Shown here piece by piece: positions 40,874-46,608 of a stretch of 64,000 nucleotides of DNA (position 1 is its first letter; every line of letters starts with the position of its first letter). The position numbers and the translations under genes are program-made. The stretch lies in the NCBI GenBank assembly GCA_014058405.1, contig CP047423.1:2774501-2838500 (forward strand), in the 5' to 3' direction. The stretch comes from Candidatus Nitrospira kreftii (GTDB lineage Bacteria > Nitrospirota > Nitrospiria > Nitrospirales > Nitrospiraceae). The notes beneath the pieces were generated by a model. The model was not told the DNA's origin and ran no database searches. It saw only the letters and a list, made by a program, of their open reading frames with translations.

Positions 40874-41542
40874 CTAATCGTGGAGCACGACATTGAGAAG
40901 GGAGCTATGCACATGCAATCCGCCATTTCGGCGCAACCCGCCTTTATAGTCAATGAACCCCAACTTGCGGAACTTATTCATAAAGAAACTGACTCGCGAA
41001 CGGGTGGTGCCGATCATCTCGGCCAACGTTTCCTGACTGATCTTTGCAATGACCGTCTCCGGCTTGCCCTCCTTCCCAAAGTGGGCCAACAGCAGCAGGG
41101 CCCGCGCCAGCCGCTTCTCGCTGGAATTAAACAGTTGATCCACCAAATCCTCCTGAACTCGGATCGAGTGCAACAGCAAATAAGACATAAAAGCCTCGGA
41201 GAACCTGGGCTGTTCCTTGAGCAGACGAAGCATGACGGCTTTATCGATACGAAGAATGCGGGAGTCTTCCAGAGTGGTTGCGGTTGCCGTACGGACCGTC
41301 TGTCCCACGAGGCTCGATTCGCCAAAAAAAGCACCCTGCTCGAGGATCGCCACGACGGCTTCCTTGCCATGTTCTGAGATCACAGTCTCTTTCACCTTAC
41401 CCGCCCGCACATAGAACACCTCATCCGTCGTATCCCCCTGTGAAAAGAGAATCTGTTTCTTGGGGAGCGAGAGACTCGTAATACCCTTATCGGCATTATC
41501 GAGGAATGTGCCCAAATTCAACGGCGTTCGTACGCGCACCAT
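40874..41542 (-). CDS. Crp/Fnr-family transcription regulator
   Basis: The 222-residue protein has a cyclic-nucleotide-binding-type N-terminal domain (ILFSQGDTTDEVFYVRAGKV, then GAFFGESSLVG), a dimerisation helix, and a C-terminal winged helix with recognition region ISQETLAEMIGTTRSRVSFF and MNKFRKLGFIDYKGG. No FNR-type N-terminal cysteine cluster is present, and the PBC arginine region (GQTVRTATATTLEDS) is only CAP-like, so the ligand is unknown. AGAGGTCGAGT precedes the ATG. It could control the surrounding small stress genes, but no CRP/FNR-type palindrome was clearly seen. Confidence 0.9.
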   Translation of the reverse strand: MVRVRTPLNLGTFLDNADKGITSLSLPKKQILFSQGDTTDEVFYVRAGKVKETVISEHGKEAVVAILEQGAFFGESSLVGQTVRTATATTLEDSRILRIDKAVMLRLLKEQPRFSEAFMSYLLLHSIRVQEDLVDQLFNSSEKRLARALLLLAHFGKEGKPETVIAKISQETLAEMIGTTRSRVSFFMNKFRKLGFIDYKGGLRRNGGLHVHSSLLNVVLHD

Positions 41543-41728
41543 ACTCGACCTCTTCTCTTGTTGAGAGCAACTGCGCCAGCTATGCGGCTAACCCACCACC
41601 GTCGTCGTACCGAGAGACGTGGGCCCTCCGCCAGGGCCCGGACACAGGGCTTGTGGCCGGGCTGGTCACCATCTCTCCCGACCTCAATCCCTCCATCCTC
41701 ACACTACTCACTCGGCGAGAGCATCACG

Positions 41729-41941
41729 TTAGCGTCCGCGGTTCAGCGAATAGGATCCGCCCGACGACGAGACGGGGGCCTGCAGGCTATCCACATTCTG
41801 TTGCATTTCCCGCAATGCGAGACCGAGCTGTTTGACTGAGCAATGGCGCAGGGCATGGATACTGTCCCCCATCCACAGCCGAAGGCCCTTTCGGGACGGT
41901 GAATTCAGTGTCAATACATACGTTCGTGATGTTGTCTTCAT
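41729..41941 (-). CDS. Small hypothetical protein sharing the QLGxALxxMQxNVDxLQ motif
   Basis: The 70-residue protein MKTTSRTYVLTLNSPSRKGL contains SVKQLGLALREMQQNVDSLQ near residues 35-54, nearly the same as the segment in the exported protein at 37381-37689; the rest differs. It has a Ser/Gly-rich tail. The start at 41941 follows GGAGGGCAGT. There is no signal peptide, so if real it is cytoplasmic, unlike its counterpart. Function unknown. Confidence 0.5.
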   Translation of the reverse strand: MKTTSRTYVLTLNSPSRKGLRLWMGDSIHALRHCSVKQLGLALREMQQNVDSLQAPVSSSGGSYSLNRGR

Positions 41942-42020
41942 ACTGCCCTCCGTAATAATGGTGCTCACCGCTTCAGACTCACGCCGAGCCTCAACCCGCG
42001 AGCCAAATTCATTCTTCTGC

Positions 42021-42389
42021 TCATGCCGCTCGAAATACCGCAAGCAGATCACTCAATGCCATGGTCTTGTGTTTTAGCACGGCCCGCTCCACCTTCAGCT
42101 TATCCAGCGCGACCATCTTCGCGGCTCCGTCTCCAAGGCAAGCCATGATAAGCGAGCGCGCGTGATCACACTCCTGCTCGACTTTTGCCTTGACCACTTG
42201 ATTGACAGACAACATGTCCAGCGCCGTGGCCCTGGTCGCGGCCAGGTGCGACTCTAGTTCGGTCTCCGGATAGTCGATACGCGCTGTTTCGCTCAGACAG
42301 CGATCCATGCTTTGCGCCAAAAAGAGGTACAATCTGGCCAGCGTGTCCGTGACTTCGATATGACTATGAACGACGGATTGGGCCTTCAT
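42021..42389 (-). CDS. Helical hypothetical protein
   Basis: The 122-residue cytoplasmic all-helical protein reads SHIEVTDTLARLYLFLAQSM, then ATRATALDMLSVNQVVKAKV, ECDHARSLIMACLGDG and VERAVLKHKTMALSDLLAVF. The four amphipathic helices suggest a small bundle. AGGAGGATGAACC is a strong RBS for ATG 42389. It sits in a run of minus-strand small genes. I do not recognise a family. Confidence 0.55.
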   Translation of the reverse strand: MKAQSVVHSHIEVTDTLARLYLFLAQSMDRCLSETARIDYPETELESHLAATRATALDMLSVNQVVKAKVEQECDHARSLIMACLGDGAAKMVALDKLKVERAVLKHKTMALSDLLAVFRAA

Positions 42390-42440
42390 GGTTCATCCTC
42401 CTTCTCCTTGCGACGCGATTGCGTCTCACTGGTGGCTTAC

Positions 42441-42632
42441 CTATCCTGTGATGACTGGCTGCGGCATGGCTTTCACGGAAACACTCGGCTCCGACGATCC
42501 TTGCATCGACGCCTTCAGTTCCTGGATGGCCCTTTCGACATCCTGCTCCGTCGATCCAAATCGGTCTCCCATCACCTTGATCGCTTGAGCAATCGCTTTC
42601 TTCATTTTTGTGATTTGTTCGTCTGTTGTCAT
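42441..42632 (-). CDS. Small hypothetical protein
   Basis: The 63-residue protein MTTDEQITKMKKAIAQAIKV has one long amphipathic helix followed by GSTEQDVERAIQELKASMQG and a polar tail. AGAGAGGAGTT precedes the ATG. It is cytoplasmic, with no membrane segment or metal motif. It lies between the amber-interrupted DUF1328 gene and the helical protein at 42021. Function unknown. Confidence 0.5.
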   Translation of the reverse strand: MTTDEQITKMKKAIAQAIKVMGDRFGSTEQDVERAIQELKASMQGSSEPSVSVKAMPQPVITG

Positions 42633-42674
42633 AACTCCTCTCTCTCGAGTGTACCCTCGCGGTGATCTGATCAG

Positions 42675-42842
42675 TTAGGACACCCGGGCGGGGCGTCTGG
42701 TCACCAGGTGAATCATCAACAATACAATCCCACTCAACAGCAGGGTCCAGGATCCATTCGTCGCAATCATGGCCATTCCGGACGCATTCAAACCAGCGGC
42801 AATCAATCCGAAGAATAGGAACATCCCTGCCTAGTACATCAT
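42675..42842 (-). pseudogene. DUF1328 small membrane protein with amber codon at position 4
   Basis: AAGGAGAACACT leads into ATG ATG TAC TAG, then GCA GGG ATG, giving M-M-Y-stop-A-G-MFLFFGLIAAGLNASGMA, SWTLLLSGIVLLMIHLVTRR and TAA at 42675. Aligned with DUF1328 (E. coli YtjA starts M-F-R-W-G-I-I-F-L-V-I-A-L-I-A-A), the TAG falls exactly on the conserved Trp, as expected from TGG to TAG. A re-start at the ATG at 42824 would give a 49-residue protein lacking the first part of helix 1. So it is either a broken gene or one with an unusual start. Confidence 0.6.
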
Positions 42843-43001
42843 AGTGTTCTCCTTTCCAGAATTGCAGTGCTGAAGGAACCGCCCCATGCACAGCCTAGCG
42901 TCAATCCTCTCCTCAGGTAATTAGACGATACCCTGGACAGGCGCAACCACGACTCGCGAATGTTGAGAACGGAACGTAGTCCGAAGGCACTCTCTGACGT
43001 C

Positions 43002-43087
43002 GAAGCGACAGAGGATTCTGAAACACTTGCGTAAGAAAGAAGCAGGGAGTGCAAACGCCGGGACAACCGTTGTACTTTACACGTCAG
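43002..43087 (-). repeat. Upstream repeat element, diverged copy X (next to the regulator gene)
   Basis: This 86-base segment begins GAAGCGACAGAG and ends CACGTCAG. It aligns without gaps to copy A (7985-8070) with about 50 of 86 identities by hand count, many differences being transitions. It is 160 bases upstream of the DUF1328-like start on the minus strand and 68 bases left of the promoter/operator block of the XRE-type gene on the plus strand. Homology is inferred from an ungapped eye alignment. Confidence 0.5.
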
Positions 43088-43154
43088 GAAGAGGACCTTG
43101 CCCGCTCCTCCTCTCCACTCAATCCTAATGCAGCCTAATCCTATTAACTACATA

Positions 43155-43216
43155 TAGTCAAGTATTATCTTGCCATGCGCTCATTGCCTCTATATTATTA
43201 ACTACTTTGTGTTAAT
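43155..43216 (+). promoter_or_regulatory. Promoter and probable operator of the XRE-type regulator
   Basis: TTGCCA (43170-43175) and TATTAT (43193-43198) are 17 bases apart, a good sigma-70 pair. The palindrome ATTAAC-TACTTTGT-GTTAAT (43197-43216) overlaps the -10 and start site, and the gene starts 21 bases downstream. A second, imperfect site ATTAAC-N8-GTCAAG lies at 43143-43162. The same TAGTCAAGT, CTCATTGC and palindrome blocks recur at 8190-8250. Autorepression by the downstream HTH protein is inferred from the position. Confidence 0.6.
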
Positions 43217-43236
43217 CCGAGACAAGGAGATTCATT

Positions 43237-44115
43237 GTGAACATTGCGCTCCTCATCAGAAATCGATTGAAAGAATTGAAACTAGGACAGCGGGATCTCG
43301 CCCGTGCGGCCCACGTGACCGAATCATATATTTCCCAGTTGCTCACGCAGAAGAAACTCCCGCCGGCACCGAATCGAACCGACATGTACGAAAAGATCGG
43401 ACGAGCCCTGAAGTTGCCGCATGGACAACTTTCTAAACTCGCCGATCAACAGCGCCGTGAACATCTCAGGAAGCGGCTGGAAGACCAGCCAGGTCCTTTA
43501 CTGCATGACGTGCGGGAATTGGTCCTCCGCAAGTGTCACCCGGAAAAAACCCGGCAGATCCGTGAGATTTTCGAAAAGCAACCATTCGGTGAACTCGAGC
43601 GGTTCGTCACACAGAAGCTGCTGGGCGTCGTCAAAAGTGTGGTTCGACAGGAACTCGACAATCCTACCTGGGTGCAGAAGGTCGCTCGGCTGAGCAAGAC
43701 AAGTTATCCCCAGATGCGCGTCACCGTGCTGGAGTTCTTAGATACGACCGTCTTCGATCTTTCGAACGAGAACTGCATCGCGTTCCTCAATCCCTTGATC
43801 GAATCCTGGAATATCGACCTTGCCACCTTTTGCATTGAGATTGTCCTGAACCGCCGAGTGGCGCCAGGACACCATAAGTCGTTCGAGTTCATGGAGAAAG
43901 GACCGGATAAGACGTCAGAGGAAGAGCCCGGGCTGAAGGAATTTCTGCAAGACCCCTTATTGAGCAAGGATGCGACCGAGGAGGAACTCACCTTTCTGCG
44001 CACACTGGCGTTTGAGAACAAGCGACCGACCCCGCTCTACTATTACCGTGAGCTTCAGAGCCTTAGAGACCCCTTACATTTTCAGACCTCTAGCAGGAAA
44101 CCTTCAGCAAAATAA
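43237..44115 (+). CDS. XRE-type helix-turn-helix regulator with long C-terminal domain
   Basis: The 292-residue protein has an N-terminal HTH of about 65 residues: RNRLKELKLGQRDLARAAHV, TESYISQLLTQKKLPPAPNR and MYEKIGRALKLPHGQLSKLA. The recognition helix is TESYISQLL. The 220-residue C-terminal domain (VRELVLRKCHPEKTRQIREI, MRVTVLEFLDTTVFDLSNEN) is all-helical and not a known sensor to me. GTG at 43237 follows AAGGAGATTC. It is the only plus-strand gene among minus-strand stress genes between 36 and 46 kb. A palindrome overlaps its promoter and recurs near two other small-gene clusters, making it a candidate master regulator of these genes. Confidence 0.85.
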   Translation: MNIALLIRNRLKELKLGQRDLARAAHVTESYISQLLTQKKLPPAPNRTDMYEKIGRALKLPHGQLSKLADQQRREHLRKRLEDQPGPLLHDVRELVLRKCHPEKTRQIREIFEKQPFGELERFVTQKLLGVVKSVVRQELDNPTWVQKVARLSKTSYPQMRVTVLEFLDTTVFDLSNENCIAFLNPLIESWNIDLATFCIEIVLNRRVAPGHHKSFEFMEKGPDKTSEEEPGLKEFLQDPLLSKDATEEELTFLRTLAFENKRPTPLYYYRELQSLRDPLHFQTSSRKPSAK

Positions 44116-44133
44116 CAACTCATTAGCACCTTG

Positions 44134-44244
44134 CTACTGTGCCCACATGTGTGTCATCAGCAGAACCGTCACCCATGCAATCACATACGCAAGTAAGAAG
44201 AGTTCCGTTGACATCGTGCGCCAAAAATCACCCCATTTACTCAT
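44134..44244 (-). CDS. 36-residue membrane peptide
   Basis: ATG 44244 to TAG 44134 encodes MSKWGDFWRTMSTELFLLAY followed by VIAWVTVLLMTHMWAQ. It has one hydrophobic helix rich in Trp and aromatic residues with a short polar N-terminus. AGGAGGACGCG is a strong RBS, so translation is likely. It is convergent with the regulator gene, whose stop lies 18 bases away. Function unknown. Confidence 0.55.
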   Translation of the reverse strand: MSKWGDFWRTMSTELFLLAYVIAWVTVLLMTHMWAQ

Positions 44245-44319
44245 CGCGTCCTCCTGGTGTTCAGCGGCTCATACGGGCTGAAGGACCTCCTACAGGCGCA
44301 CATGTTGCGCAGGCCACTT

Positions 44320-44631
44320 TTACGAAGTACTATGTTTCGACAACTGCCTCTTCCCTGATTGCCCTGTCCGGCCTGCGGCAGCTTGACTGTCGAGAAAGCT
44401 TCCAGTGTCCGGAGGGGTTTGCCGTGCGCTGCCTTTCCTAGGCTTTAATGTGGGTGAACCAGGGAGGCGCGCACCATTCCGGATCGGTTGACTGTGGCTC
44501 GCTCGATTGGCCTCAATCCCTGGATCCGTCGTCGCTCCACAGAGCAGGCAACGCCATCCCGTTACCGAAGGCTGCCCCATATCTCGCATTTGGATGGCAA
44601 TCAAGAGACCTTGGCAACGCAGACACTGCAT
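44320..44631 (-). CDS. Small zinc-ribbon protein (MxCxRCxGLL type)
   Basis: The 103-residue protein MQCLRCQGLLIAIQMRD ... SVTGWRCLLCGATTDPGI forms a small zinc ribbon (C-x-x-C at the start and C-x-x-C-G near residue 31). The C-terminal part is long, basic and probably disordered. TAGGAGGCGTT fixes the start. It is a paralogue of 39603-39830, sharing the M-x-C-x-R-C-x-G-L-L opening. Function unknown. Confidence 0.6.
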   Translation of the reverse strand: MQCLRCQGLLIAIQMRDMGQPSVTGWRCLLCGATTDPGIEANRASHSQPIRNGARLPGSPTLKPRKGSARQTPPDTGSFLDSQAAAGRTGQSGKRQLSKHSTS

Positions 44632-44652
44632 AACGCCTCCTACGGGTTTTCG

Positions 44653-44769
44653 CTACAACACCCTTCTTAAGGTCGCGTTCCAGATCAGACACGCATACAC
44701 GGAATCGGACGTACTTCGATGGAACCAATACCACCAAACCTCCGCGATGAAAACCCACGGCCTGATCAT
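44653..44769 (-). CDS. 38-residue Trp-rich peptide
   Basis: ATG 44769 to TAG 44653 encodes MIRPWVFIAEVWWYWFHRST, then SDSVYACLIWNATLRRVL. Six aromatic residues lie in the first 16. An AGGAGGCTTGG-type site (GGAGGCTTGGC) precedes it. A membrane-interfacial peptide is possible. It lies just upstream of the zinc-ribbon gene on the same strand. The evidence is the RBS and the position only. Confidence 0.4.
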   Translation of the reverse strand: MIRPWVFIAEVWWYWFHRSTSDSVYACLIWNATLRRVL

Positions 44770-44791
44770 GCCAAGCCTCCTTCCCTGGAGA

Positions 44792-45364
44792 CTAGCAAAC
44801 TTTGGACGGATGGTTCGATGAAGCGATATTGAAGACCGCCAGATTCGGGTGCTGGAACTCTAGCCGTCTCTCGCGCTTGAGAAATGTACGATCCCCAATC
44901 GCCAGCAGCTGCTGCTTATTGAGCAACAAGTCCCGCTTGTCGTACACCGCCCATTCGTATTCCTTCGTCATCGCAAGCGCATCGACCGGACAGGCTTGGA
45001 CGCACAGTCCACAAAACAAACACCGCGTCATGTCCATCGAATACTCTCGCGCATATCGCTTCGTCGGCTCCGCCAGCACTTCGGCGCTGACAACGGCGAT
45101 GACGCGAGAGGGGCAGGCAGCCTCACAGAGATCACACCCGACGCATTTCTCAGTTCCATCGTCATACCGCAACAATGCCAACATACCGCGATAATTGTCC
45201 GGCAGAATCCGTTTCTCGTGCGGATACTGAAGCGTGATCGGCTTGTAGTGGATGAGATGGCTCATGGTCGACTTCATACCCACAGCAAGCTCGTAGAAGG
45301 TGATCAGCTTGATCCACGCTGTGAATCCCCGATAGTACCTTTCCAATCTCTTGCTCAGCCTCAT
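44792..45364 (-). CDS. nuoI: NADH-quinone oxidoreductase subunit I-like ferredoxin
   Basis: The 190-residue protein has two 4Fe-4S motifs, CVGCDLCEAACPSRVI near residue 75 and CLFCGLCVQACPVDAL near 115, each followed by the fourth Cys-Pro as in NuoI. The N-terminal region (ITLQYPHEKRILPDNYRGML) matches the NuoI lead-in with Y-P and R-x-x-R-G. It relays electrons in complex I or a related membrane hydrogenase or oxidoreductase. No other nuo genes are nearby, so this is an orphan or extra copy embedded among stress genes. The N-terminus (RLERYYRGFTAWIKLITFYE) suggests a membrane-interface helix. Confidence 0.85.
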   Translation of the reverse strand: MRLSKRLERYYRGFTAWIKLITFYELAVGMKSTMSHLIHYKPITLQYPHEKRILPDNYRGMLALLRYDDGTEKCVGCDLCEAACPSRVIAVVSAEVLAEPTKRYAREYSMDMTRCLFCGLCVQACPVDALAMTKEYEWAVYDKRDLLLNKQQLLAIGDRTFLKRERRLEFQHPNLAVFNIASSNHPSKVC

Positions 45365-45554
45365 GAGGAATCTTTCTTGAATCTGATGAGCTGTCCGTTA
45401 ATTCCAGGCATGCGCGACTCCGCTCTATCGCGTGCCCTGAACCGTCTCAATCCCTTCATTCCTATCCAGCAGAGGGACCCGATGCGGGATATACACTGCG
45501 ATAATCAAGCCCCTATACCTGCGTCGGGCCTCCACTGCTTGTCTGATGACACCA

Positions 45555-45659
45555 TCAGTACCGTTTATCTTCCTGCTCCTCTGGGATTGAAGCCCAGATT
45601 GTAATGCTCCACAACAGCACGATAATGCCAACCAAACTGTAGATCTGATACATCCTCAT
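45555..45659 (-). CDS. 34-residue membrane peptide
   Basis: ATG 45659 (or 45653) to TGA 45555 encodes MRMYQIYSLVGIIVLLWSIT, then IWASIPEEQEDKRY. It has one hydrophobic helix with an acidic, then basic, C-terminus. GCGAGGTGATGAGG upstream can serve the second ATG. It lies among minus-strand small genes, upstream of nuoI. Function unknown. Confidence 0.45.
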   Translation of the reverse strand: MRMYQIYSLVGIIVLLWSITIWASIPEEQEDKRY

Positions 45660-45776
45660 CACCTCGCTTTCAGTCACACTTCGAATTTGCTCGTTTGCTC
45701 TCCACAGTCATCGCCCCGCTTGCTTCATGTCGGGCCCTTCATTCCATCTATCACGGGGGCCCCGCATGATACCGCT

Positions 45777-46076
45777 TCAAAATTTTGGAGCCGTCTGAAT
45801 GGCTTTCCGAAACTCTTCTTCTCCTCTACAGCTTTGCTCAGCAAGCATGCGTTGTCCGACACTGGCGACCTCAGGGATTCTGGCCATACAAGCCTTGAAC
45901 GTATCCTCCACCGCACCTGATGCCATAACGCCAAGCTTTCCGACCGGAGCGAAATTCCTGGCCTCTCCCCCGAGCAGATCTGCCGCGTGCGCAGGTAAGA
46001 TTGACAGGGGCCAAAAGACTCCGAGCAGCATAATCATCGACACTTCAGTGGCGCATTTTGTAACCGTCGTTTTCAT
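45777..46076 (-). CDS. Small exported hypothetical protein
   Basis: The 99-residue precursor MKTTVTKCATEVSMIMLLGV has a signal segment ending LPAHAADLLGG; the mature protein begins AADLLGG. It has two Cys (FKACMARIPE, EQSCRGEEEF) that may form a disulphide. GAGGAGGTAGGC fixes the start at 46076; the longer frame upstream has no features. Copy C of the repeated upstream element lies 130 bases before it, as for the exported protein at 7505-7816. The C-terminal helix REEE-like EEFRKAIQTAP is polar. Function unknown. Confidence 0.6.
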   Translation of the reverse strand: MKTTVTKCATEVSMIMLLGVFWPLSILPAHAADLLGGEARNFAPVGKLGVMASGAVEDTFKACMARIPEVASVGQRMLAEQSCRGEEEFRKAIQTAPKF

Positions 46077-46202
46077 GATGCCTACCTCCTCAGAACTTTT
46101 ATAAGGCCTACCCCGTTCCCCTATACAGACGCAGCAGGCACGAATGCTGTGGATTTTGCTATTCCCATACTGCACCAATTGACTCGATGAAATTCTCTGC
46201 TC

Positions 46203-46300
46203 GAAGAAACGGTGGAGACTGGGGAATCAGACGCGCAAGGGAGGGAGGGAATGCGCGAGAGATAGGACAGTCGACGTTGCGTTGAACGTCACAACATCAC
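46203..46300 (-). repeat. Upstream repeat element, copy C
   Basis: GAAGAAACGGTGGAGACTGG is followed by GGAATCAGACGCGCAAGGGA, then GAGATAGGACAGTCGACG and GAACGTCAC, in the same order as copies A and B. It is 130 bases upstream of the exported-protein gene starting at 46076, on the same strand as all other partner genes. No palindrome of the ATTAAC type was found to its right. The remaining stretch to the kimA-like start (about 300 bases) shows no gene. Confidence 0.6.
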
Positions 46301-46608
46301 CCTACAGGCCACTATCGGCAGTGTCAATGCGTCCCAGAGGAGCCTGTCATATAACACAGTGATTCTATAGGGCCATATTTATTTCTCGGTTGAACATCAT
46401 TCGCTGCTCAGAGAACCACATACATTGTTCGCCTCGGACACAGTGAGCTGTGCAGCGGCTGTCCTAGTTTGAGCGGCCTGATTTCTAGTTGCGCAAAACT
46501 TCTTCCCACAGGAGAAGGATGTCATGAGTATTGGTCATGAGTCTTTCGCCCTATGGCAGAGGCTATCTTAACATTCACCCACTGGACGGTTTGTGCGATA
46601 ATCGTTCC

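Noticed and set aside
22313..42833. Genome-wide amber recoding
   Set aside because: TAG ends several intact genes here (PilB-like, cydB, PKD protein), so TAG works as a normal stop; only two small genes carry it internally.
45425..45631. 68-codon minus-strand frame overlapping the 34-residue peptide
   Set aside because: Its N-terminal part is an out-of-frame reading of the peptide gene, and the rest has no recognised features or ribosome-binding site.
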